Notes under the pieces: generated by a model
What the model was told of the DNA's origin: nothing
The model's database searches: none
What the model saw: only the letters and a program-made list of their open reading frames with translations
Source of the DNA: Pseudomonadota bacterium
GTDB taxonomy: Bacteria; Pseudomonadota; Alphaproteobacteria; Rhizobiales; Beijerinckiaceae
Reading direction: 5' to 3'
Length of the DNA stretch: 64,000 nucleotides
Assembly (NCBI GenBank): GCA_020161575.1
Contig: JAIUNR010000003.1
Span: 186,001 to 250,000 of the forward strand
Part shown: in pieces, positions 43,816 to 51,964 of the stretch
How the letters are laid out: every line of letters starts with the position of its first letter
Numbering within the stretch: position 1 is the first letter of the stretch
Translations under genes and position numbers: made by a program

Positions 43816-45614
43816 GAATGGGCCTCCGGGCTCTCGATGGCCTGCGCCTTCAGCACGATTTCCGGCTTCTCGATTTCCTCGGGGATCGCATAGAGGCCGG
43901 CCCGGACCAGCTTCTCGCCCAGGGCCGGATCGGCGCTCCAGACCGCGAAGGGAATGGCGATCAGGAAGCCGAGCGTCAGCGGCAGCGACCACAGCGCGAA
44001 GCTCACCGAGGTATAGGCCATCAGCCCCACCACCACGACGCCGAACAACGTCTGCGGCCAGAGATTCTCGGTCGCGACATCCCACGGCACGCCATGCGCG
44101 TCGCGCGCCTGACCGCCCCAGGTGATCGACTTGCCGATCAGCAGCCCGAGGATGAAGACGGTGGTCTTGAACGTATCCGCTGCGCCGAGCACCCAGGCGA
44201 AGAAGATCTCGGTGATGCCGGCGAAAAGGAATTTCGACGTGCCACCATAGCGCGCCGTGCCGCCGGGGGTCAGCAGGATATCGATCAACCCGGCGATCTT
44301 CGGCATCAGGTTCATGATCGTGAAGAGGATATACAGCGTCAGCGCCGAGGCGGCAGGGAAGAGCGCGAGGCTTTCTCCGTCGAAGGGTTTGAGCGCCGCG
44401 AGCGGGAGCATCAAGGTCCAGGCCGGGATGCCGAGGAACATCAGGATGGCCCAGATCAGCTGGAAGCGCGAGCTGGGGTAGAGCCCCTTGGTGTCGAGCA
44501 GCTTCACATATTGCAGGTTGCCCTGGCACCAGCGCGTGTTGCGCTTCATGAATTCGAGGATGGTCGGCGGGTTTTCCTCCCAGGAGCCGCCCTCCTCCGG
44601 CATCACGCGCACCTCATAGCCCGCGCGGCGCATGAAGGTGGCCTCGACCTGATCGTGGCTGAGAATATGCCCGCCGAAGGGCGGCTCGCCCTTGAGCACC
44701 GGCAGATGGCACTGATCGCGGAAGGGAGCGATGCGCGCGAGCGCGTTATGGCCCCAGAACGGGCCGCATTCGCCCACCCACCAGGCCTGCCCCATCGTGT
44801 AGGAGCGCATGCCCTGGCGCATGCCGAACTGGAAGATGCGCGCGAAGGCGCTCTTCGACGGCATGCCGACAACGAGGCTCTGGAGGATGCCCAGCTTCGG
44901 GTTGGCCTGCATGATGCGCACATGATGGAGGATCGTCTTCGCATCCATCAGGCTGTCGGCATCGAGCGGCAGCATGAGTTCGAACCCATGGCCCCAGCGT
45001 TCGAGGAAATCGCGCACGTTGCCGGCCTTGAAGCCGGTATTGTCCGTGCGGCGGCGATAGGTGATCGGCGCGCCCTCGCCCGCTTCCGCCTTCCACTTGG
45101 CGACCCCCGCCTCCTCTTCGGCCGCGACATCGTCGCGGTTGGTGTCGGAGAGCAGGAAATAGGCGAAATGGGCGCCCTCGCCCGTCGCGTCGATATCGGC
45201 CTTGATCAGCTTCATCCGGTGGAGCGCGCGGGCCGGGTCCTCGTTGCGCAGGGTCATGAAGATCGCGGTCTTCACGCCGATCGGCGCTTTAGGGTCCGGC
45301 AGGTCGGCGAAGGGCGCGACCTCTTCCATCGCGTTTTTCCCGCCATGAAGCAGCCAGAGGCCGATCACGGAGTTCCAGAAACCGAGCACCGCCCAGGGCG
45401 TGCCGAAGATCATGCAGATGAACAGCAGGATGTCGATGACACTCCACCCTCCCGCGCCGAGAATGGAACCGGCCCAGATGAGAATCGCGCCATAAAGGAC
45501 GATGTTGAGCACCGCGATGATCGTGCGGCGCAAGGTGAGAACCTCGGCGCTCTGGGTGCCGGTCGGCGTCAGCGTGATCTTTGGTTTCGGGGAGGTGGCG
45601 TTGTCCGCGGACAT
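43812..45614 (-). CDS. opgH: Glucans biosynthesis glucosyltransferase (OpgH/MdoH-like)
   Basis: 600 residues. N-terminal helices (about 28-95), the GT2 catalytic core with SDTNRDDV, RRTDNTGFKAGNVRDF, the DxD site LPLDADSLMD and NTRWCQGNLQYVKLL (Q-x-x-R-W-like), then C-terminal helices. OpgH makes the beta-1,2-glucose backbone of osmoregulated periplasmic glucans from UDP-glucose and moves it to the periplasm. It is shorter than the 850-residue E. coli protein, in keeping with alphaproteobacterial forms. No opgG lies nearby. The start at 45614 is the likeliest; an earlier ATG at 45632 cannot be excluded. Confidence 0.92.
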   Translation of the reverse strand: MSADNATSPKPKITLTPTGTQSAEVLTLRRTIIAVLNIVLYGAILIWAGSILGAGGWSVIDILLFICMIFGTPWAVLGFWNSVIGLWLLHGGKNAMEEVAPFADLPDPKAPIGVKTAIFMTLRNEDPARALHRMKLIKADIDATGEGAHFAYFLLSDTNRDDVAAEEEAGVAKWKAEAGEGAPITYRRRTDNTGFKAGNVRDFLERWGHGFELMLPLDADSLMDAKTILHHVRIMQANPKLGILQSLVVGMPSKSAFARIFQFGMRQGMRSYTMGQAWWVGECGPFWGHNALARIAPFRDQCHLPVLKGEPPFGGHILSHDQVEATFMRRAGYEVRVMPEEGGSWEENPPTILEFMKRNTRWCQGNLQYVKLLDTKGLYPSSRFQLIWAILMFLGIPAWTLMLPLAALKPFDGESLALFPAASALTLYILFTIMNLMPKIAGLIDILLTPGGTARYGGTSKFLFAGITEIFFAWVLGAADTFKTTVFILGLLIGKSITWGGQARDAHGVPWDVATENLWPQTLFGVVVVGLMAYTSVSFALWSLPLTLGFLIAIPFAVWSADPALGEKLVRAGLYAIPEEIEKPEIVLKAQAIESPEAHS

Positions 45615-45812
45615 GGAAGAAGAAGCCCTCATGAATGGTCTGCCGGCGAGCCGGCCAATCTGGCGCAAGGCTGGACGGGAGGAAAGCGGCCGGCAAGATT
45701 TTGCCGTCCCCGCTTCCCTCTTGCCAAGCCTTTCACGGAATGAAAAGGCTTCGCCAGCTTCGCCCATGCCCTATCGCGTTTCAAACCTGAACGAAAGCAA
45801 ACCGGGACGCTC

Positions 45813-46814
45813 ATGACACAGCAAACTTCGCCGAAAACCGCGCGCGCCCTGTTCTATTCCGGCCCGATGCAGGCGGAACTGCGCGCGGTGCCGCTGGAAA
45901 CGGCGAGCGAATCACGCGCGATCGTCAGAACGGAATTCACGGCGCTTTCGCGCGGCACCGAGCGCCTGATCGCCTCCGGTCTCGTGCCGGAAGCGGAATA
46001 TGAACGCATGCGCTGCCCTTTGCAGGAGGGTGATTTCCCCTTCCCCGTGAAATACGGCTATTGCGCCGTCGGCGTGGTGGAGGATGGTCCTGCCGCATGG
46101 CTCGGAAAGCGCGTCTTCGTGCTTCATCCGCATCAGGAACGCTTTTCGTGCGACGTAGGCTGGCTCAACCTCGTGCCTGATTTCGTCTCGCCGGCGCGGG
46201 CGAGCCTTGCCGCCAATATGGAGACCGCGCTCAACGCGATCTGGGATTCGGGCGTCTCGGCGGCGGACAGGGTGGTTGTCGTCGGCGGCGGGCTTGTCGG
46301 CCTGCTCGTGACCTACCTCGCCGCGCGCATGCCCGGTACGGAGGTGACCCTCGTCGATATCAATGCCGAGCGCGCGCAGATCGCGGGCCATCTGGGCGCG
46401 CATTTCGCGCTGCCGGAACACGCGCCCAAAGGCGCGGATGTGGTTTTCCATACTTCGGCCAGCCAGGCGGGGCTCGCGACCGCGATCGGCGCCGCCGGCA
46501 AGGAGGCTCGCGTGATCGAGCTTTCCTGGTATGGCGACAAGGTGATCGCCGCGCCGCTCGGCGGCTTGTTCCATGCCGGGCGGGTCAGTCTCGTCTCCTC
46601 GCAGGTCGGCACGATTTCTCCCGGCCATGCCGCGCGCGGCTGGACCTATTCATCGCGCCTTCAGGCAGCCTTGCGCTTATTGGCGGATGACAGGCTCGAC
46701 GCGCTCATTACCGAGCGCCTTGCTTTCGACCAGCTCGCACCGGCCATTCCGAGGCTTCTCGCCGCGGATGCGCCGGGGCTGGCGACACTGGTGACCTATC
46801 GTGAGAAGGAGTGA
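45813..46814 (+). CDS. Medium-chain (zinc-type) dehydrogenase-like protein
   Basis: 333 residues with the medium-chain dehydrogenase/reductase layout: N-terminal GroES-like part (TEFTALSRGTERLIASGLVP), then a Rossmann domain with VVVVGGGLVGLLVTYLAARM and VTLVDINAERAQIAGHLGAH. The catalytic zinc cysteine of classical enzymes is not evident where AREFTALSRGTE-like text stands instead of a GxCxTD motif, so it belongs to the bacteriochlorophyllide/threonine-dehydrogenase-related branch without a typical metal centre. It is divergent from opgH and opens the pterin-like cluster. Confidence 0.82.
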   Translation: MTQQTSPKTARALFYSGPMQAELRAVPLETASESRAIVRTEFTALSRGTERLIASGLVPEAEYERMRCPLQEGDFPFPVKYGYCAVGVVEDGPAAWLGKRVFVLHPHQERFSCDVGWLNLVPDFVSPARASLAANMETALNAIWDSGVSAADRVVVVGGGLVGLLVTYLAARMPGTEVTLVDINAERAQIAGHLGAHFALPEHAPKGADVVFHTSASQAGLATAIGAAGKEARVIELSWYGDKVIAAPLGGLFHAGRVSLVSSQVGTISPGHAARGWTYSSRLQAALRLLADDRLDALITERLAFDQLAPAIPRLLAADAPGLATLVTYREKE

Positions 46815-46840
46815 CCATGCAGGGGATATATGAAACCCGC

Positions 46841-46925
46841 GTCATGGCCGGGCTTGGACCGGCCATCCACGCCTTCATCCGGCCGGGTCAAAGTCGTGAA
46901 TGCCCGGCCTGAAGCCGGGCATGAC
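46841..46925. repeat. Dispersed palindromic repeat (type B)
   Basis: The ends GTCATGGCCGGGCTT (46841-46855) and AAGCCGGGCATGAC (46912-46925) are near-perfect reverse complements, with GGCCGG-rich inner stems. It lies between the dehydrogenase and PTPS-like genes. Text of this kind recurs in alphaproteobacterial intergenic regions. It may fold in RNA and reduce read-through between the two genes. Confidence 0.7.
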
Positions 46926-46969
46926 GAAAAAGAATTGCTCTCCTCGTTCTATCGACAAAGGAAATATCC

Positions 46970-47371
46970 ATGTTCGCCGTAGAAGTCCGTGACCGCATCA
47001 TGATCGGCCATTCGCTCCCCGACCCGTTCTTCGGACCGGCGCAGGCGATGCATGGCGCGACCTTTGTGGTCGATGTCGCGTTTTTCCGCGAGAAGATGAC
47101 CAAGCAGAACGTGGTGGTCGATATCGGCGCGGCGCTGGATACCTTGGCCGCCGTGCTCAAGCCGCTGAAATACCAGAATCTCGACAATCTGCCCGAATTC
47201 AAGGGCAAGCTGACGACCACCGAGTTTCTCGCGCATCACATCTTCGAGGAAATGGCGAAGGCCGCCAAATCCGGCGCCCTGGGCGAGGACGGCAAGGGCC
47301 TGACGAAGATCCGCGTAACCTTGCACGAAACCGACCTCGCCCGCGCCTGGTTCGAAGGCCCCCTCGCCTGA
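46970..47371 (+). CDS. 6-pyruvoyl-tetrahydropterin synthase / QueD-fold protein with altered active site
   Basis: 133 residues, the length of QueD and PTPS. The fold is evident: VRDRIMIGHSL, VVDIGAALDTLAAVL, NLDNLPEFKGKLTTTEFLAH and IRVTLHETDLARAWF. H14 and H28 match two zinc ligands and E120 the substrate-binding glutamate. However, the third zinc His is Ala30 (MHGATF in place of HGH), the catalytic Cys position is Ala24, and the Asp-His pair is replaced (LKYQN, Y68). Ordinary PTPS or QueD chemistry is therefore unlikely. The start has AAGGAAA upstream. Confidence 0.82.
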   Translation: MFAVEVRDRIMIGHSLPDPFFGPAQAMHGATFVVDVAFFREKMTKQNVVVDIGAALDTLAAVLKPLKYQNLDNLPEFKGKLTTTEFLAHHIFEEMAKAAKSGALGEDGKGLTKIRVTLHETDLARAWFEGPLA

Positions 47372-47383
47372 GGCCGCACGATC

Positions 47384-48445
47384 ATGGCTTCCGTTGCCTT
47401 CCTGATCCCCGGCGATCTCAGCCTGCCCACCGGCGGCTACGGCTATGACCGCGCGGTCATCCGCCTGCTGCCGGGGCATGGCGTCGAGACCATGCATGTC
47501 GCGCTGCCGGGCAGTTACCCCACCCCTTCGGCGGCGGATCTTAGCGATTGCGCCGCCATCGTCGCCGCGCTTCCGGCCGATTGCATCCTGCTGATCGACG
47601 GGCTGGCCTATGGCACGATGCCGGCGGATCTCATCCGCGGCTTCGGGCGCAAGGTGGTGGCCCTGTGCCACCATCCGCTCGCGCTCGAAAACGGCATCTC
47701 GGCCGAACGCGCCGAAGCCCTGCACGCTTCCGAGCGTCAGGCTCTGGCGCTGGCGGATCATGTCATCGTCACTTCCGCATTGACCGGCAAGATCCTGACC
47801 GGCGATTTCGGCGTGCCCGCGCAGAAAATCACCGTCGCCGAGCCCGGCACCGCCCGCAAGGCGCGCGCCACCGGGTCCGGCACGGCAGGGCTCGATCTCC
47901 TCGCCGTCGGGTCGATCGTGCCACGCAAGGGCTATGGCGTGCTGATCGAAGCGCTTTCGGGGCTGAAAAAGCGTGATTGGCATCTCAGAATCGTCGGCGC
48001 CGCACGCGCGCCGGAGAGCGTCGCCGCGCTTCAGGCGCAGATCGAGCGCGAGGGGCTGACGGCGCGTGTCGAGCTGCTCGGCGCGGTCCGCGAGAAGGAA
48101 CTCGACAGCCTTTTCGAGAAGGCCGATCTCTTCGTCATGTCCTCGCTTTTCGAAGGCTATGGCATGGTGCTCGGCGAAGCGCTCCAGCGCGGCCTGCCGA
48201 TCGTCACCACTACCGGCGGGGCGGCGAGCGAGACCGTGCCGCAAGGCGCGGGCCTCAAGGTGCCGCCCGGCGATGCCGACGCACTGCGCATCGCGCTCGA
48301 CAAGGCGATGGGCGACCCTGCCCTGCGCGCTGAACTCGCGCGCGCGGCCTATGCCGCCGGCGAAAAACTCCCGACCTGGGAAGATACCGCCCGCATCGTC
48401 GCCGGCGCGCTTTCCCCTTATCTTCTGCACAGAAAGGCTTCGTAA
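47384..48445 (+). CDS. Glycosyltransferase family 4 of the pterin-like cluster
   Basis: 353 residues, GT-B fold. The C-terminal donor domain has LDLLAVGSIVPRKGYGVLIE, LRIVGAARAPESVAAL and SSLFEGYGMVLGEALQRGLP (the E-x7-E site), plus TTGGAASETVP. The N-terminal domain starts MASVAFLIPGDLSLPTGGYG. It begins 12 bases after the PTPS-like stop and shares one base with the methyltransferase start (TAATG), so the three are one operon. The acceptor may be the small molecule made by the cluster, as in known pterin glucosyltransferases; this is inference. Confidence 0.9.
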   Translation: MASVAFLIPGDLSLPTGGYGYDRAVIRLLPGHGVETMHVALPGSYPTPSAADLSDCAAIVAALPADCILLIDGLAYGTMPADLIRGFGRKVVALCHHPLALENGISAERAEALHASERQALALADHVIVTSALTGKILTGDFGVPAQKITVAEPGTARKARATGSGTAGLDLLAVGSIVPRKGYGVLIEALSGLKKRDWHLRIVGAARAPESVAALQAQIEREGLTARVELLGAVREKELDSLFEKADLFVMSSLFEGYGMVLGEALQRGLPIVTTTGGAASETVPQGAGLKVPPGDADALRIALDKAMGDPALRAELARAAYAAGEKLPTWEDTARIVAGALSPYLLHRKAS

Positions 48446-49299
48446 TGAGCGGTTTTTCCGCCTCCTGGCTCGCGCTCCGCGAGGGCGCCGACCATCGCTC
48501 GCGCCATGACGGCCTCGCCAAAATTCTCGCGAGCCGCCTCGCGGGCAAGGATTGCGTTCGCGTCATCGATCTGGGCGCCGGCTCCGGCTCCAACCTGCGC
48601 GCCACCGCGCCCGCCTTGGGCCCGAAGCAGGAATGGGTTCTGGTCGATTACGATCGCAGCCTGATCGCCGCCGCCAAGGCCACGCTCTGTGCCTGGGCGG
48701 ACAAGGGTGTGGAAACCGGCGACGGCTTGACGCTTGAAAAGGACGGCAAGGTCATCAGCGTGTCCTTCCGCGAGGCCGATCTCAACCGCGAGCTTGATGC
48801 CGTGCTCGGCATCCCGGCGGATCTCGTGACGGCTTCGGCCCTGTTCGACCTGATTTCCGAACGCTGGATGCAGCGTTTCGCCCGCGCGCTCGCCGCGAAG
48901 GGCTGCCTGTTCTACACCGTGCTCACCTATGACGGGCGTGATGACTTCGCCCCCGCCCATCCGCTCGATCCCGCGGTGATCCATGCCTTCAGCCTGCATC
49001 AGAAGCGCGACAAGGGGTTCGGCCCCGCCGCCGGCCCCGATGCCGCAGAGGCGCTGGCGGAAGCCTTCCGCGCCGCCGGCTATACGGTCGAAACCGGGGA
49101 TTCGCCCTGGATTCTGGGCGCACAAGACAATGCGCTCGTCGGCGAATTGCTCGGCGGCATTGCCGGTGCCGTGCAGGAAACCGGCCTTGCGAGCAAAGCC
49201 GATCTCGACGCCTGGCTCGCCTTCCGGCGGCAAGCCGCGACGAAAGAGGGCGCGCGCCTTGTCACCGGCCATACGGATATTCTCGCCAGCCCGAAATGA
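48445..49299 (+). CDS. Class I SAM-dependent methyltransferase
   Basis: 284 residues. SAM motif I VIDLGAGSGSNLRATAPAL, acidic strand EWVLVDYDRSL, then LVTASALFDLISERWMQRFA. The opening SASWLALREGADHRSRHDGL is not a family I can name. It is translationally coupled to the glycosyltransferase. Small-molecule O- or N-methylation is the likely chemistry; substrate unknown. Confidence 0.88.
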   Translation: MSGFSASWLALREGADHRSRHDGLAKILASRLAGKDCVRVIDLGAGSGSNLRATAPALGPKQEWVLVDYDRSLIAAAKATLCAWADKGVETGDGLTLEKDGKVISVSFREADLNRELDAVLGIPADLVTASALFDLISERWMQRFARALAAKGCLFYTVLTYDGRDDFAPAHPLDPAVIHAFSLHQKRDKGFGPAAGPDAAEALAEAFRAAGYTVETGDSPWILGAQDNALVGELLGGIAGAVQETGLASKADLDAWLAFRRQAATKEGARLVTGHTDILASPK

Positions 49300-49319
49300 A
49301 GGCGCGAGGCGGAAGCTCC

Positions 49320-49868
49320 TCAGGGCAGCATCCGCTTGAGCACCCCGTCTTTCAGCACGAAGCGATGCATCAAAGCCGCGCCGATATGGGCGGCGATGAG
49401 CACCGCCATCGCGAAGGCGGCATAGCCATGGTATTTCAGGATGAGCTTGCCGAGATCGGGATTGGGCGCGAGCAAGGCGGGAAGCTGGAAACCGCCGAGT
49501 ATCCCGCGCGCATCGAAGGCGGAGACGCCGAGCCAGCCGAGCAGCGGCACCGCCAGCAGCAGCAGATAGAGCAGGCCGTGAACCGCCTCCGCTGCGATCA
49601 CCTGGAGCCGGCTCAGCCCCGGCTCCGGTAGCGGCGTGCCGCGCCGGGTGCGGACGATCACGCGCAGGATCACCAGCATCAGCACCAGAAAGCCGAAGGT
49701 CTTGTGCGCGGTATAGAGCTGGTTCGTCACCGCGTCGAAATTGGTCGCGAGCCCCCGCCGGACCATGTTGACGCCGACGGCAATCAGCACAAGCACGATC
49801 ACCGCAATGACCCAGTGGAGCAGCTTCTGGAGGCCGGAATAGCCGGCGGGGCGGTTGGCGGCGTTCAT
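49320..49868 (-). CDS. Cytochrome b561
   Basis: 182 residues, four membrane helices, from ATG 49868 behind GGGAGGAA. Heme-ligand histidines lie in GLQKLLHWVIAVIVL, LYTAHKTFGFLVLML, AAEAVHGLLYLLLL and AAHIGAALMHRFVLKDG, the usual pattern of the bacterial b561 family. It moves electrons in the inner membrane, for instance from quinol to an acceptor such as superoxide. It follows the RibD-like gene by 26 bases. Confidence 0.92.
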   Translation of the reverse strand: MNAANRPAGYSGLQKLLHWVIAVIVLVLIAVGVNMVRRGLATNFDAVTNQLYTAHKTFGFLVLMLVILRVIVRTRRGTPLPEPGLSRLQVIAAEAVHGLLYLLLLAVPLLGWLGVSAFDARGILGGFQLPALLAPNPDLGKLILKYHGYAAFAMAVLIAAHIGAALMHRFVLKDGVLKRMLP

Positions 49869-49894
49869 CTTTCCTCCCGCCGCCTTGAGGCGGC

Positions 49895-50587
49895 TTATCG
49901 TCTCAGGTCGCAATCGAATAGCACATCCCCCTCGCCGAGCGAAATCACCTCGGTTTTCGGGCGGATCGCGTCGCGCAGCATGTCGATCGGGGCGAGATCG
50001 AGCCCGGCCTGCCCCGAACCGATGATGACGGGCGAAATCATCAGATGGAGCCGGTCCACGATGCCGGCATCGATCGCAAGGCTGATGATGCGCGCGCCGC
50101 CCTCGATCAGCACTTTCCCGAATCCGAGTTCCGCCAGCTTGCCCGCAAGCACCGGCAGGGCGAAATGCCCCTGCGCATCGACGGGAAGACGCACGGTTTC
50201 AACCCCTTCCGGCAGCGTGCCCTCCACGCCTTGCGGCCGGAAGACGATGCGCCGCGCGCCATCCGCCCCGGAGAGGCATTTGGCGTCGAACGGGAGCTTC
50301 CCCTTCGCATCGATCACGAGACGCGCGGGGTTGTTTCCCTCGCAGCGCCGGACATTGAGCTGCGGATCATCGGCCAGGACGGTGCCGATCCCCACCAGCA
50401 CCGCATCGACATGCGCGCGAATGCGGTGAAGGTGGTCGAGCGAGGGCGCACCGCCGATATAGCGGCTATCGCCCGTGCGCGTGGCGATGCGCCCGTCGAG
50501 CGATTGGCCGAGCTGGGCGACGATGAACGGGCGCTCGCGCGTTTCCCGGATGAAATGACGGAATGGGGCCAGAACATTCTGCGGCAT
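49895..50587 (-). CDS. RibD C-terminal-type pyrimidine reductase
   Basis: 230 residues with only the reductase half of RibD: RPFIVAQLGQSLDGRIATRT, HRIRAHVDAVLVGIGTVLADD, GFGKVLIEGGARIISLAIDA and RLHLMISPVIIGSG. RibD reductase converts the ribosylamino- to ribitylamino-pyrimidine with NADPH; the related dihydrofolate-reductase fold is used for pterins. No deaminase domain is present. It is divergent from the GTP cyclohydrolase II gene, which would supply its substrate. Confidence 0.9.
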   Translation of the reverse strand: MPQNVLAPFRHFIRETRERPFIVAQLGQSLDGRIATRTGDSRYIGGAPSLDHLHRIRAHVDAVLVGIGTVLADDPQLNVRRCEGNNPARLVIDAKGKLPFDAKCLSGADGARRIVFRPQGVEGTLPEGVETVRLPVDAQGHFALPVLAGKLAELGFGKVLIEGGARIISLAIDAGIVDRLHLMISPVIIGSGQAGLDLAPIDMLRDAIRPKTEVISLGEGDVLFDCDLRR

Positions 50588-50786
50588 TTTCTTGAATTCA
50601 TTCCTTCGAGGAGCCGTTTTTCCCAGCAGGCGCGGGGATCAGGTCGATTTCTTTTTCCTGCCCGCTTTCAGACAGGTACCGTTCATCTTCAGCTTCGCAT
50701 AAATAGCGCCATCTTCGGAACACGGTGTCCATCCGGTGGGATAATCCCAGCCGACAAGACCGTTAACATGGACGAAAGAGGCGTAA

Positions 50787-51908
50787 ATGGGTGACTTTGG
50801 TCAAATTCTCGGGCTTTTCGACACAGCGGGCGAGCGTGCGGTGGACCGCGCGATCGCGGAATACCGCGCCGGCCGCCCGGTGGCAATTCTTGAAGGCGGC
50901 GAGGCCCTCGTCGCGCTGAATGTCGAGGCGCTCGATGCGCGCGTCGCTGCGGCGCTCGACACATTGGCGCCGGGCCGCGCGCGTCTGGCGCTGCCTGCGG
51001 CACGCCTGCGCCGCCTCGGTCTCGACCGGACCCAGCCCGGTATCGTGGCTTTCCCGGTTCCCGATGCGGCACGTGCGGAAACGCTTGCGCTCAAGATCGA
51101 CGCGCGGATCGATGCGCCGGTCGCGCCGGTCGTTCCGCTCGACGAGGCCGCGCTCGAACTCGCCCGCGTCACGATGGTGACGCCGGCCGTCTACGTGATC
51201 CCGGTGGAGAAAAGCGCGCTCGGCGCGGGGATCGCCACCGTGGACGCCGCCGATATCCGCGATTACCGCGCCAGCCAGGTCAAAGCGATGAAGATCGTCG
51301 GCCGCGCGCCGGTGCCGCTGGAATTCGCGGCGGAAACCGAATTCGTCGTCTTCCGCGGCGGCGAGGGCCTGCGCGATCAGGTCGCGATCATCGTCGGCAA
51401 GCCGGATCTGTCGAAGCCCGTGGCCATCCGCATGCATTCCGCCTGCCTGACCGGGGATCTTTTCGGCTCGCTCAAATGCGATTGCGGCGACCAGCTGCGC
51501 GGCACCGTCCAGAAAATGGCGGAGAGCGATGGCGGCATCCTGCTCTATCTCGATCAGGAAGGACGTGGCAACGGCATCTCGAACAAGATGCGCGCCTACA
51601 AGCTTCAGTCGCAGGGCTGGGACACCTATGACGCGGACGAGGTCCTCGGCTTCGGTCTCGACCAGCGCCGCTTCGATTTCGCTGCCGTGATGCTGCGTCA
51701 GCTCGGTGTCTCGACCGTGCGCGTGATGACAAACAACCCCGAGAAGATCGGCGCGCTGAAGGCAGCCGGTCTCGAGGTGGTCGCCGATCAGCGGGCCTTC
51801 GGTCGGCAGACGGCGGAAAACATCCGCTACCTTGCCTCGAAGCGTGATCGCGCTGGCCATTTCATCGATTTCGATGCCATGGTCGCCCACGCGCCGGTCA
51901 ACGGCTAG
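50787..51908 (+). CDS. GTP cyclohydrolase II with a non-canonical N-terminal domain
   Basis: 373 residues. The C-terminal half is RibA: zinc ligands C220, C231 and C233 in MHSACLTGDLFGSLKCDCGD, then LYLDQEGRGNGISNKMRAYK, and VRVMTNNPEKIGALKAAGLE. It opens GTP to the riboflavin-type pyrimidine. The first 130 residues occupy the place of the RibB domain in RibBA but lack RibB motifs such as the acidic and cysteine active-site loop, so dihydroxybutanone phosphate synthesis is not expected. This suggests a dedicated enzyme for the neighbouring pathway. GAGGCGTAA precedes the start. Confidence 0.9.
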   Translation: MGDFGQILGLFDTAGERAVDRAIAEYRAGRPVAILEGGEALVALNVEALDARVAAALDTLAPGRARLALPAARLRRLGLDRTQPGIVAFPVPDAARAETLALKIDARIDAPVAPVVPLDEAALELARVTMVTPAVYVIPVEKSALGAGIATVDAADIRDYRASQVKAMKIVGRAPVPLEFAAETEFVVFRGGEGLRDQVAIIVGKPDLSKPVAIRMHSACLTGDLFGSLKCDCGDQLRGTVQKMAESDGGILLYLDQEGRGNGISNKMRAYKLQSQGWDTYDADEVLGFGLDQRRFDFAAVMLRQLGVSTVRVMTNNPEKIGALKAAGLEVVADQRAFGRQTAENIRYLASKRDRAGHFIDFDAMVAHAPVNG

Positions 51909-51915
51909 GCATCCG

Positions 51916-51932
51916 GGGCGCAAAACGCGCCC
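51916..51932 (+). terminator. Weak hairpin after GTP cyclohydrolase II
   Basis: GGGCGC and GCGCCC (51916-51921 with 51927-51932) with an AAAAC loop, 8 bases past the stop. There is no T run. Confidence 0.35.
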
Positions 51933-51964
51933 TGGACTCGCGGGAACATCGTCGGGGAGTTGCG

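Noticed and set aside
43818-45743. 641-codon open frame on the plus strand opposite opgH
   Set aside because: High GC keeps the opposite frame open. The minus strand carries the conserved OpgH sequence.
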